The position numbers and the translations under genes were made by a program. The notes beneath the pieces were generated by a model. The model searched no databases. It saw nothing but the letters and a program-made list of their open reading frames with translations, and was not told where the DNA came from. From an uncultured Eubacteriales bacterium (GTDB lineage: Bacteria > Bacillota > Clostridia > Christensenellales > CALVMC01), in contig CASFOZ010000008.1 in the NCBI GenBank assembly GCA_949296455.1, positions 1-64,000 of the forward strand: 64,000 bases of DNA. The letters run 5' to 3'. Shown piece after piece: positions 18,156 to 26,118 of this stretch (positions are counted from its first letter, which is position 1; each line of letters begins with the position of its first letter).

Positions 18156-18899
18156 TTAGCCCGGAGCGAAAAGACAGATAAGAGAAAAGGCAAGAGTTAT
18201 TGCCGCTACGCTTAAATAGTAGATTTTAAGAGGAGTAATAAGGCTCATTAAAGCAAGTATAATTCCGCCGAATAAAAAGTGCTTTACATTGTTCTTGGAA
18301 AAAAAGACGCTTAAAAAGAATTTAATTTTCCCTTTTCTTTTTATTTTCGTTTTTGTTGCAGTTACGGGAAGTATATTTTTATTTTTGAAACATTTGTATA
18401 ATTGTTTTGCCGATATAAAATTAATATTGAGATTCAGTTCGCCGGCAAGAGACAGCGTCGTTCTTACGGTATCTTTTCCTAAGATATATCCTTTTTTTAT
18501 TTCCCTCTCTTTGCATACTCTGTAACACTTTGCAATATCTTCTTGCGAAAGGGATGAAAATCTGAACGCAAAATATATACATTCTTTTTCGTTGCCGTTC
18601 TGTATGATTAAAAAGTCGGAACCTTCTTCCGTGATTTCCATAGGAGATATATATTCCTTTATTTTTTCTTTAAGAGCATTGTTTCCTTCAAGTGCAAAAT
18701 AACGCACGAAAGAGTTGTATGGACATTTGCTTTCGTTTTTATCTTTTCTCAGTATTTCCATAATCAAAACTGCCGCAAAAAACACAAGTATACATACCGA
18801 AAGAGATACGGAAAGTTTTTCGAATATTAACTGACATATTACGAAAATCAAAAAAAACAAAGCTATTCTGAGTGCAAAATAATCAATAAATCTGTTCAC
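18156..18899 (-). CDS. membrane protein with a restriction-endonuclease-like middle domain (inferred)
   Basis: 247 residues from GTG, with GAGG eight bases upstream. Two N-terminal membrane segments (about 8-30 and 31-48), a soluble middle (about 60-175) and two C-terminal membrane segments (about 207-245). The middle has the pattern ECIYFAFRF then KKGYILGKDTVRTTLSLAGE and a final ISAKQLYKCF. This resembles the layout of the Mrr/NERD restriction-endonuclease fold, but the catalytic Asp/Glu-x-Lys is not clear, so it may be degenerate. It lies between obg and nadD on the opposite strand. Confidence 0.55.
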   Translation of the reverse strand: MNRFIDYFALRIALFFLIFVICQLIFEKLSVSLSVCILVFFAAVLIMEILRKDKNESKCPYNSFVRYFALEGNNALKEKIKEYISPMEITEEGSDFLIIQNGNEKECIYFAFRFSSLSQEDIAKCYRVCKEREIKKGYILGKDTVRTTLSLAGELNLNINFISAKQLYKCFKNKNILPVTATKTKIKRKGKIKFFLSVFFSKNNVKHFLFGGIILALMSLITPLKIYYLSVAAITLAFSLICLFAPG

Positions 18900-18903
18900 T
18901 TTT

Positions 18904-19101
18904 TTATACCTCGTTAAAATTATTTCTTGCTTGTACTTTTTTATACTCGTATTTTGTTTCTCTGTCCGAATTATTATATGCAGGGGGCGCTTTTACCGAT
19001 TCGGATAATGCAGTTAAGATTTCTTTCAGGTCGGAGCGGAATTTCAAACGGAAGATAAAACATAAAAATTTGTTCGCAAAACATAAAAATTTGTTCGACA
19101 A
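18904..19101 (-). CDS. possible small protein upstream of the membrane gene
   Basis: A 65-codon frame from TTG. Its last codons carry the GAGG that serves as ribosome binding site of the gene at 18156-18899, an arrangement typical of coupled genes. The first 18 residues come from the 21-bp tandem repeat at 19057-19098 (NKFLCF twice) and there is no clear ribosome binding site at the TTG. The start is doubtful and the frame may be chance. No family is recognised. Confidence 0.25.
   Translation of the reverse strand: MSNKFLCFANKFLCFIFRLKFRSDLKEILTALSESVKAPPAYNNSDRETKYEYKKVQARNNFNEV
19057..19098. repeat. 21-bp tandem repeat, two copies
   Basis: AAAACATAAAAATTTGTTCG followed by C (19057-19077) or A (19078-19098): two copies differing only in the last base. 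The second copy overlaps the -35 region of the nadD-yqeK promoter, so the duplication could affect nadD expression or a bound regulator. Confidence 0.8.
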
Positions 19102-19122
19102 AAATTTTTAATTGTGTATAAT
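19095..19122 (+). promoter_or_regulatory. promoter of nadD-yqeK, probably giving a leaderless mRNA
   Basis: TCGACA (19095-19100) and TATAAT (19117-19122) with a 16-bp spacer. The expected transcription start (six or seven bases after the -10) falls on the A of the ATG at 19129, and no Shine-Dalgarno lies before that ATG. Confidence 0.65.
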
Positions 19123-19128
19123 TAAATT

Positions 19129-20226
19129 ATGAGTATAGCGGTTTTCGGGGGTTCTTTCAATCCTTTGCATATAGGACATATAAAACTTATCGAAAAGGTC
19201 AGAAAAGAATTCGGTTTCGATAATATCGTTTTACTACCTTCAAACAATCCCCCTCACAAAATCGGTAAAGGAGATATTCCTTTCGAAATAAAAATCGAAA
19301 TGCTGAATGAACTTGTCGGCAGAGATATTTCGCTTTGCACAATAGAAGGCGAAAGCAATAAGGTTCATTATACTGCCGATACCATAGTCGAACTTAAAAA
19401 AATTTACGGTGACTTTACTTTCATTATGGGCGGAGACAGTATGCTGAATTTCCACACTTGGAAAAATCCCGATTTCATAGCAAGGTCTGTTCCGATAATA
19501 GTCGGGGCAAGAGGCAATTTAGATATCAAAAAAGAAGTCGATAAATACAATAATTCAGGCGGGAAAATTACCGTTGTCGATTTCGATTGCGATGTGTCTT
19601 CTCAGCGTATAAGGGCTTTATACGAACTCAAAATGGGCGCAGACGGGCTTGTTACGCCGAAAACCGACCAAATTATTAAAAAATACAATCTTTATCATTA
19701 TTACGAAAATTTAGTAGAAGAGGTAAAAAAGAGATTAAATCCCGATAGGTTCAGACATACTTGTTCGGTGGTATTGACTGCGCTTAAACTTAACGAGCAA
19801 GCAGGTCTTTCGTTCGAAAAAGTATTTCTTTCTTCTCTTTTACACGATGTAGCAAAAAATGAAAAAACGGCAAGATATCCCGTTCCTGAAGGAACGGAGA
19901 ACACCGAAGTTATGCATGCTTTTTTGGGTGCCGAAATTGCCGAGAGAGAATTTAAAATCAACGATAAAGAAATTCTTGACGCAATAAGATTTCATACAAC
20001 GGCAAGAGAAAATATGACCGTACTCGATAAATTAGTTTATCTTGCCGATATGATTGAGGAAAACAGAAAATTCGACGGAGTTGATAATCTCAGAAAAATT
20101 TCCTTTTCCGATTACGATAAAGGTTTTAAAAAAGCTATTGAAAGGTCTTATGAATATTTGCTCGGAAAGGGTAAGGATATTTATTATCTGACCAAGTCGG
20201 CTTACGACAGATATGTAAATAATTAA
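19129..20226 (+). CDS. nadD: nicotinate-nucleotide adenylyltransferase fused to YqeK HD hydrolase
   Basis: 365 residues combining two enzymes that are usually separate neighbours. Residues 1 to about 190 are NadD: FGGSFNPLHIGH with HxGH at 14-17, GGDSM, and VSSQRIRAL near 156-164. NadD makes nicotinate adenine dinucleotide in NAD synthesis. Residues about 200-365 are YqeK, an HD-domain symmetrical diadenosine tetraphosphate hydrolase: FRHTC with H210, LLHD with H239-D240, and RFHTT further on. No stop or start separates them. The promoter is so close that the message is probably leaderless. The gene is followed by rsfS, the usual neighbour. Confidence 0.93.
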   Translation: MSIAVFGGSFNPLHIGHIKLIEKVRKEFGFDNIVLLPSNNPPHKIGKGDIPFEIKIEMLNELVGRDISLCTIEGESNKVHYTADTIVELKKIYGDFTFIMGGDSMLNFHTWKNPDFIARSVPIIVGARGNLDIKKEVDKYNNSGGKITVVDFDCDVSSQRIRALYELKMGADGLVTPKTDQIIKKYNLYHYYENLVEEVKKRLNPDRFRHTCSVVLTALKLNEQAGLSFEKVFLSSLLHDVAKNEKTARYPVPEGTENTEVMHAFLGAEIAEREFKINDKEILDAIRFHTTARENMTVLDKLVYLADMIEENRKFDGVDNLRKISFSDYDKGFKKAIERSYEYLLGKGKDIYYLTKSAYDRYVNN

Positions 20227-20264
20227 TAGAGAATTCAAATTTCAGACAAAAAAACGAGGTTTAT

Positions 20265-20609
20265 ATGGCAATAAAAAAATTGAATATTATTACCGAAGCA
20301 ATTTCCGAAAAAAAAGGAAAAGACATTTCCGTTCTCAATCTTAAAGGTCAGACGGTTATTGCGGATTATTTCGTTATTGCTTCCGGCGGCAGCTCTTCTC
20401 AGGTTAAAGCCCTTGCGGAAAATACCGAAGAAAAACTTGCCGAAAAAGGATTCGAACCTATCCGAAAAGAGGGGGTAAAGGAAGGTAAATGGGCAATTTT
20501 GGATTACGGGGATATCATAGTCCATATTTTCGAAGACAGATTGAGAGACTATTATGCTCTTGACAAACTTTGGGAAAAAGGCTCGAATATTAAAAAAATA
20601 GAAAACTGA
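20265..20609 (+). CDS. rsfS: ribosomal silencing factor RsfS
   Basis: 114 residues, matching the family. The core IADYFVIASGGSSSQVKALAEN (two parts: IADYFVIASG then SSQVKA) and WAILDYGDIIVHIFEDRLRDYY are diagnostic. RsfS binds ribosomal protein uL14 and blocks subunit joining when nutrients are low. AACGAGGTTT provides the ribosome binding site. It follows nadD-yqeK by 38 bases, as in many Firmicutes. Confidence 0.95.
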   Translation: MAIKKLNIITEAISEKKGKDISVLNLKGQTVIADYFVIASGGSSSQVKALAENTEEKLAEKGFEPIRKEGVKEGKWAILDYGDIIVHIFEDRLRDYYALDKLWEKGSNIKKIEN

Positions 20610-20673
20610 TTTTACAAAAGATAAACTTAATAATATTTTGGATATTTTGTTAAAATTTTCCGAAACTACTATT

Positions 20674-21063
20674 ATGAAAACTGCTATTATTACTTTAATG
20701 TGTATGGTTGCGGCGTCTTTTCCTTTGTCCGTTCAGGTGGAAGAGTGCATAAAAACCGATGACAGAATCGTTACGGTTGAAGTACTTGTTTATGAAGATA
20801 TTATACTTGCGGCGCTCAGAACCAAACCTGTATTTACAAGAAGCGAAAACGCCGAGATACTTAAAACAGCAAGGAAAAATGCCGAAACCGTTACGGACGG
20901 AACTGTAATTTTTTTAAGTATCGATGCCGATATATACAACCAAATTATTTATCTAAAAAGAAAGGGCGGAAACGACACGGAAAAAATTTACGAATTAGCT
21001 TTAAAAATGCGTGACAGAGAAAAAACCGTTCTGGATATTTTTACCGATTATGAAAATAAATGA
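20674..21063 (+). CDS. hypothetical exported protein
   Basis: 129 residues from the ATG at 20674 (a TTG at 20638 would add 12). The N-terminus is a signal-peptide-like segment, TAIITLMCMVAASFPLSV, followed by a soluble region with two predicted strand-helix units (VEVLVYEDIILAAL and TVIFLSIDADIYN). The pattern of paired units recalls, weakly, sporulation proteins of the YhcN/YlaJ type. I do not assign a family. It overlaps the next gene by 14 bases, so it is in the nadD-rsfS transcription unit. Confidence 0.55.
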   Translation: MKTAIITLMCMVAASFPLSVQVEECIKTDDRIVTVEVLVYEDIILAALRTKPVFTRSENAEILKTARKNAETVTDGTVIFLSIDADIYNQIIYLKRKGGNDTEKIYELALKMRDREKTVLDIFTDYENK

Positions 21064-21538
21064 AATAGACAAAAGTAAAGCCTGTGCCTTTACAGGTCAC
21101 AGAATAATTCCCGAAAAAGATATTATTCCGTTGCAGGACAGCCTTGAAGCGGCTGTTTTAGAGCTTGCCGTTTCGGGTACCGAATATTTTTTATGCGGCG
21201 GTGCGTTAGGGTTCGATACTATGGCTGCCGCTACCGTTTTAAGAGTCAGAAATGCGATAAAAAAAATAAAACTTATACTTTTGCTTCCTTGCAGAAATCA
21301 GACTGCTAACTGGAAAAGTATCGATAAGGAAATCTACGAAAAAATAAAAGAACTTGCAAACAGAGTTTATTACATATCGGAAGATTATACTCAGGAATGT
21401 ATGTTCGAAAGAAACAGAGCCCTTGTAGATAACGCTTCTAAATTGGTATGTTTCGTAAAAAGAAATTTCGGCGGTTCTTCTTATACCAAAAAATACGCAA
21501 AAGAAAAAGGTATAGAAATTATAGAGCTTTCTACATGA
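21050..21538 (+). CDS. SLOG family protein (DUF1273/YpsA-like)
   Basis: 162 residues from the ATG at 21050, inside the end of the preceding gene. Motifs are ACAFTGHR (nucleotide-binding loop), FLCGGALGFDTMAA, and MFERNRALVDNASKLVCFV. This is the SLOG superfamily Rossmann-like fold, thought to bind nucleotide-derived ligands. B. subtilis YpsA (GpsB-linked, cell division and stress) is the best-known relative. A longer start at 21011 would overlap the upstream gene by 53 bases and has no support. Confidence 0.85.
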   Translation: MKINEIDKSKACAFTGHRIIPEKDIIPLQDSLEAAVLELAVSGTEYFLCGGALGFDTMAAATVLRVRNAIKKIKLILLLPCRNQTANWKSIDKEIYEKIKELANRVYYISEDYTQECMFERNRALVDNASKLVCFVKRNFGGSSYTKKYAKEKGIEIIELST

Positions 21539-21720
21539 TTTATTTAAAATAATTTATTTAATTGTTAGTTGTATTCTGATTTTTGTTATCTTGTTTTGTT
21601 TTTTCAAAAAATGTACCTAAAATAATTAAAAATTTATCGAATGTCATATAAATAATTTAATAAAAAACAGTTATTGTAAATAGACTATTATATTTTTCCG
21701 TTCTTCTTATATATTATATT

Positions 21721-22719
21721 ATGGCGTTCGAATGTCTTAAAATCGCTTTTTTGTTTATTGGCGCAATAGTGGGCGCAGGCTTTGCGACAGGCAGGGAAGT
21801 AGTTCTGTTTTTTAACAGACAATCGCCTTTTGTAGTAATCGTTTCCGGAATTATAGCAGGGCTTCTTTGCGGTATATTTTTGAAAACGGGCAAGAACGGT
21901 GACGGAAAAAAAGATATTAACGAAAGCCTTTTTCCGAAAACTCATATTTATACCGAAAACGCTTTGCTTTTATGTACGGTTATCGTTTACATAACTATGT
22001 GTGCCGCAACCGAAAACATTTCCGTGAATTTATTCGGATTTAAAGGCGGTTCGGTTATTTTATCGGTTCTATCTCTTATACTGTCGGCTTTTTCTTATAA
22101 AACGCTTAAAAATCTTAATCTTATTTGTGTTCCTGTCATTATTATACTCATAGCAACGGTTACTTTAAATAAACCGGTGCTCTATGAGTTTCCGCAAAAA
22201 TACAATTTTTTTCTTTCCTTTTCCTATATGTCCATGAATATGCTTTTAGGGGGGTATCTTATCGTTCCTATGGGAAAAAAGCTTACGGACAGACAGATAG
22301 CTTTGACTTCTTTAATAGTTACCGTTACCGTTTCCGTTCTTCTTTTTATGGTTTATTATTCGACGCTCATATTTGCCGGCGCCGATATGCCTATGGTTGA
22401 CGCAGCTTCTTCGAAAGGAATGAAATATACCGCAGGAATTATTATTCTGCTTTCAATTTTTACTACTTTGATTTCAAGCGGGAAAATAATTTTCGATGCG
22501 ACGAATAAATATATAAAAAACAAAATGCTCTGCATAATCGTTATATTTGTAGCGACAATCGTTCCGTCTGCAATCGGTTTTAAAAATCTCGTTAATTATT
22601 GCTATCCCGTAGTTTCTTACGGTGGAGTTATTTATACTACCGTTATATCTCTGAAATATTTTAAAGATTTATACCGTTCTAATTTCAATTTTTATAAAAG
22701 AAAAAAAGAGGACGCTTAA
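21721..22719 (+). CDS. YkvI-like membrane transport protein
   Basis: 332 residues with about ten membrane segments. The N-terminus FIGAIVGAGFATGREVVLFF is the hallmark of the YkvI family, distantly related to amino-acid/sodium symporters of the LeuT fold, with unknown substrate. The ATG follows a TATATT sequence by two bases and has no Shine-Dalgarno, so the transcript may be leaderless. It is separated from the SLOG gene by 182 bases with no visible terminator. Confidence 0.8.
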   Translation: MAFECLKIAFLFIGAIVGAGFATGREVVLFFNRQSPFVVIVSGIIAGLLCGIFLKTGKNGDGKKDINESLFPKTHIYTENALLLCTVIVYITMCAATENISVNLFGFKGGSVILSVLSLILSAFSYKTLKNLNLICVPVIIILIATVTLNKPVLYEFPQKYNFFLSFSYMSMNMLLGGYLIVPMGKKLTDRQIALTSLIVTVTVSVLLFMVYYSTLIFAGADMPMVDAASSKGMKYTAGIIILLSIFTTLISSGKIIFDATNKYIKNKMLCIIVIFVATIVPSAIGFKNLVNYCYPVVSYGGVIYTTVISLKYFKDLYRSNFNFYKRKKEDA

Positions 22720-22813
22720 TAAATTTTTTTAATACCTTTAAACCGTTTTATTTTTTCTTTAAAAATGTTATAATTTTATTAATTAGTTTTACTTATTATT
22801 TAAAGGTGATTTT

Positions 22814-23554
22814 ATGAATTGTGAAAGCGAAGTTAAAAAAAGAGTTGACTGGATTAAATCTATTTTAAAAGACAGCGGTGCAAAAGGTATCGTTTACGGT
22901 AACAGCGGCGGTAAAGATTGCACCCTTTGCGGGATACTCTGTAAAATGGCAACCGATAATGTCCTTTCTGTTATTATGCCTTGCGAAAGCAGCGTCAATT
23001 TCGGAAAAGACAGAGAAGACGCACTTACCGTCGCAAAACAGTTTAATATCGAAACTCTCGAAGCCGATCTTACCTGCGTAAAAAAAGAACTTAAAAATGT
23101 TCTCGAACCCATTTTGGGCGAAAATAAAAAGGACGCTTTTATTAATATCAATCCGAGACTTCGTATGACACTTCTTTATTCAGTCGCTCAAAGCAGGGGA
23201 TATATCGTATGCGGAACGGGTAATCTTTCCGAGTATGCAACCGGTTATTTCACCAAATGGGGCGACGGCGCTTACGACTTCAATCCGATAGGGGACTTAA
23301 CGGTTACTGAAATTTACGAACTGTTGAAATTTTTAAACGCACCTGAAAGCATTATAGATAAAGCTCCCTCGGCAGGTCTTTACGAAGGACAAACCGACGA
23401 AAAGGAAATGGGTATAAATTATAAAGATATAGATAATTTCCTAAAAGGTATTCCTTGCGAAAATAAAGATTTGATTATAAAAAAAATCAAGGCAAGCGAG
23501 CATAAAAGAAAGCCCGTTCCGGTTTATGGCAAAAGAAATATAAATTTACCTTAA
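22814..23554 (+). CDS. nadE: NH3-dependent NAD+ synthetase
   Basis: 246 residues, the size of the ammonia-dependent enzyme, without a glutaminase domain. The ATP pyrophosphatase loop reads YGNSGGKDC (about 28-36) where most NadE have SGGIDS. Downstream motifs are family-typical: ARLR-like NPRLRMTLLY, GTGNLSEYATGYFTKWGDG, and PSAGLYEGQTDEKEMG. It converts nicotinate adenine dinucleotide to NAD, the step after NadD (19129). AAAGGTG stands before the ATG. The altered loop keeps the Ser-Gly-Gly core. Confidence 0.9.
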   Translation: MNCESEVKKRVDWIKSILKDSGAKGIVYGNSGGKDCTLCGILCKMATDNVLSVIMPCESSVNFGKDREDALTVAKQFNIETLEADLTCVKKELKNVLEPILGENKKDAFININPRLRMTLLYSVAQSRGYIVCGTGNLSEYATGYFTKWGDGAYDFNPIGDLTVTEIYELLKFLNAPESIIDKAPSAGLYEGQTDEKEMGINYKDIDNFLKGIPCENKDLIIKKIKASEHKRKPVPVYGKRNINLP

Positions 23555-23621
23555 TTTACCGGAGTTTTAATATATATAGTTATTTTTTTCACAAAATTAA
23601 TCTTTTTGTATTGCTTTTTCC

Positions 23622-23650
23622 TTGTGCTAAAAATTTTATCGTGTTATAAT
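23622..23650 (+). promoter_or_regulatory. promoter of the hydrogenase operon
   Basis: TTGTGC (23622-23627) and TATAAT (23645-23650) with a 17-bp spacer. The leader to the hydC ATG is about 55 bases, with TAGGAGG five bases before the start. Confidence 0.7.
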
Positions 23651-23711
23651 AAATTGATTTATAAATTATTTTGGCGTATATCGCTATTTTATGTTAATGT
23701 TAGGAGGATTT

Positions 23712-24212
23712 ATGGGTAAAATCAAACTCACAAGCGTTGACTTTGCCGGAACCAAAGAGCAGGAAGCAGAACTCAGAAAAATGCTTAAAGAGCTTAAAGG
23801 TACCGACGGTGCGCTTATGCCCGCTTTGCAAAAAGCTCAGGGTATTTACGGCTATTTGCCTATCGAAGTTCAAAAAATCGTTTCGGAAGAACTTGGCGTG
23901 CCGCTTGAAAAAATTTTCGGCGTCGTCACTTTTTACACTCAGTTCCTGCTTAATCCGAACGGCAAATACGATATCAGTGTTTGTTTGGGTACGGCTTGCT
24001 ATGTTAAAGGAGCAGGGGACGTTATCGAGAAAATTCAGAACAGACTCGACATTTCTCCGGGAGATTGTACAAGCGACCTTAAATTTTCTCTTAATGCTAC
24101 CCGTTGTATAGGTTGCTGCGGCCTTGCTCCCGTTATGACCATTAACGGAGAAGTTTTCGGTAAGGTCAAAGCTGACGAAGTAGATGCCATATTGGATAAA
24201 TTCAAGGATTAA
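23712..24212 (+). CDS. hydC: [FeFe] hydrogenase subunit HydC/HndA (NuoE-like, 2Fe-2S)
   Basis: 166 residues from the ATG at 23712 (AGGAGG just upstream). This is the thioredoxin-like [2Fe-2S] protein of the NuoE family. The cluster ligands are C91 and C96 (CLGTAC) and C132 and C136 (CIGCC), preceded by FGVVTFYTQF. It passes electrons between the NADH-oxidising HydB and HydA. First gene of hydC-hydB-hydA, 11 bases before hydB. Confidence 0.95.
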   Translation: MGKIKLTSVDFAGTKEQEAELRKMLKELKGTDGALMPALQKAQGIYGYLPIEVQKIVSEELGVPLEKIFGVVTFYTQFLLNPNGKYDISVCLGTACYVKGAGDVIEKIQNRLDISPGDCTSDLKFSLNATRCIGCCGLAPVMTINGEVFGKVKADEVDAILDKFKD

Positions 24213-24223
24213 GGGGTACGGTT

Positions 24224-26113
24224 ATGAAAAAAACTATAAGTGATATCAATAAGATTAAAGAAGATTTGAAGCTCCCTATGAGTATCCGTAAAGGTGCAAG
24301 AGTCGTTAACGAAACTATCGGAAGCGAAAAATTTATGCGTACCGTTCTCGTTTGCGGAAGTACAGGTTGCGCTTCAAGTCACAGCGTTAAAATTTACGAA
24401 AAATTCAAACAGCTCGTTCACGATAACAAAATGGACGACCAGATTAATATCGTAAAGACAGGTTGTTTCGGCCGTTGCGCAAGCGGTCCTATCGTTATGG
24501 TTTATCCCGAAGGAAGTTTTTATTCCCAGATAAAGCCGGAATACGTAGAAGAAATTTTCAACGAACATCTCGTAAAGGGAAACAGAGTCGATAAGTATCT
24601 TCATCACGAACAAAGAGACAATCCCGAAATCAAAAATCTTTACGATGTATCTTTTTACAAAAAACAAAAGAAAATCGCTTTGAGAAACTGCGGAGTTATC
24701 GACCCTGAAAATATAGACGAGTATATCGCTCTCGACGGTTATCAGGCTTTGATTAAATGTCTTACAAGACTTAAACCCCAGGAAGTTATAGATATTGTAA
24801 AAGAATCCGGTCTCAGAGGAAGAGGCGGCGGCGGATTCCCAACAGGCAACAAATGGCAGTTTGCAAAAAATGCCGAGGGTAAAATCAAATACGTATGCTG
24901 CAACGCAGACGAAGGCGACCCCGGTGCTTTTATGGATAGGTCAATTCTCGAAGGCGATCCGAACAGCGTTATCGAAGCTATGACTATCGCAGGTTATGCA
25001 GTCGGTTCAAATCAAGGTTATGTATATATTCGTGCCGAATATCCCGTTGCTATTCAAAGACTTCAAACTGCTATTGCACAGGCAAGAGATTATGGTCTTT
25101 TAGGCAGTAACATTTTAGGCAGCGGTTTCGATTTCGATATAGACCTTCGTTACGGAGCAGGTGCTTTCGTTTGCGGAGAAGAAACGGCTCTCATGACTTC
25201 TATAGAAGGAAACAGAGGCGAGCCCCGTCCGAGACCGCCTTTCCCGGCAATTAAAGGTCTTTTCGGAAAACCGACACTTTTGAACAATGTAGAAACTTAC
25301 GCAAATATTCCCGAAATCATTAACAGAGGGTCCGAATGGTTCTCTAAAATGGGTACGGAAAAATCCAAAGGTACAAAGGTTTTCGCTCTCTGCGGTAAAA
25401 CAAACGATACGGGACTTGTTGAAATTCCTATGGGCACCACTTTAAGAGAAATCGTAGAAGAAATAGGCGGCGGTATTCCTAACGGCAGAAAATTCAAGGC
25501 TGCTCAGACCGGCGGCCCTTCCGGCGGTTGTATTCCCGCTCAGCTTATCGATACTCCTATCGATTATGATAACCTTATCCAGATAGGTTCTATGATGGGT
25601 AGCGGCGGTCTTATCGTCATGGATGAAGACAACTGTATGGTCGATATCGCTAAATTCTTCTTGGAATTTACAGTGGAAGAATCTTGCGGAAAATGTACTC
25701 CTTGCCGTGTTGGTACAAAAAGACTTCTCGAAATGCTCACCAAAATTACAGAGGGAAGAGGCACTTTGGAAGACCTCGACAAAATGGAAGAGCTTTGTTA
25801 CTACATAAAAAACAACTCTCTTTGCGGACTCGGTCAGACTGCTCCTAACCCCGTTATTTCTACTCTTCGTTATTTCCGTTCAGAGTACGAAGCTCACGTC
25901 GTCGATAAAAAATGTCCTGCCGGCGTTTGTAAAAAACTCGTTACTTACAGAATTACCGACAGATGTATCGGTTGTTCGCTCTGTTCGAGAAATTGTCCGG
26001 TAAACGCTATTACGGGTAAAATCAAAGAAAGATTCACTATCGACACCTCGAAGTGTATTAAGTGCGGCGCATGTATGTCCGCTTGTAAGTTCAAGGCAAT
26101 CGTTAAGGAGTAA
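24224..26113 (+). CDS. hydB: [FeFe] hydrogenase subunit HydB/HndC (NuoF-like, NADH and FMN)
   Basis: 629 residues. N-terminal thioredoxin-like [2Fe-2S] domain with C44, C49, C81, C85. NuoF core with the FMN/NADH loop GRGGGGFPTG (about 199-208) and CNADEGDPGAF. A [4Fe-4S] site comes from C488, C491, C494 and C534. The C-terminal part is a 2[4Fe-4S] ferredoxin (CIGCSLCSRNCP at 581 and CIKCGACMSAC near 611). HydB is the NAD-reactive and proposed bifurcating subunit that couples NADH and ferredoxin oxidation to hydrogen formation in the cytoplasm. Adjacent to hydA, six bases. Confidence 0.95.
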   Translation: MKKTISDINKIKEDLKLPMSIRKGARVVNETIGSEKFMRTVLVCGSTGCASSHSVKIYEKFKQLVHDNKMDDQINIVKTGCFGRCASGPIVMVYPEGSFYSQIKPEYVEEIFNEHLVKGNRVDKYLHHEQRDNPEIKNLYDVSFYKKQKKIALRNCGVIDPENIDEYIALDGYQALIKCLTRLKPQEVIDIVKESGLRGRGGGGFPTGNKWQFAKNAEGKIKYVCCNADEGDPGAFMDRSILEGDPNSVIEAMTIAGYAVGSNQGYVYIRAEYPVAIQRLQTAIAQARDYGLLGSNILGSGFDFDIDLRYGAGAFVCGEETALMTSIEGNRGEPRPRPPFPAIKGLFGKPTLLNNVETYANIPEIINRGSEWFSKMGTEKSKGTKVFALCGKTNDTGLVEIPMGTTLREIVEEIGGGIPNGRKFKAAQTGGPSGGCIPAQLIDTPIDYDNLIQIGSMMGSGGLIVMDEDNCMVDIAKFFLEFTVEESCGKCTPCRVGTKRLLEMLTKITEGRGTLEDLDKMEELCYYIKNNSLCGLGQTAPNPVISTLRYFRSEYEAHVVDKKCPAGVCKKLVTYRITDRCIGCSLCSRNCPVNAITGKIKERFTIDTSKCIKCGACMSACKFKAIVKE

Positions 26114-26118
26114 TTATT

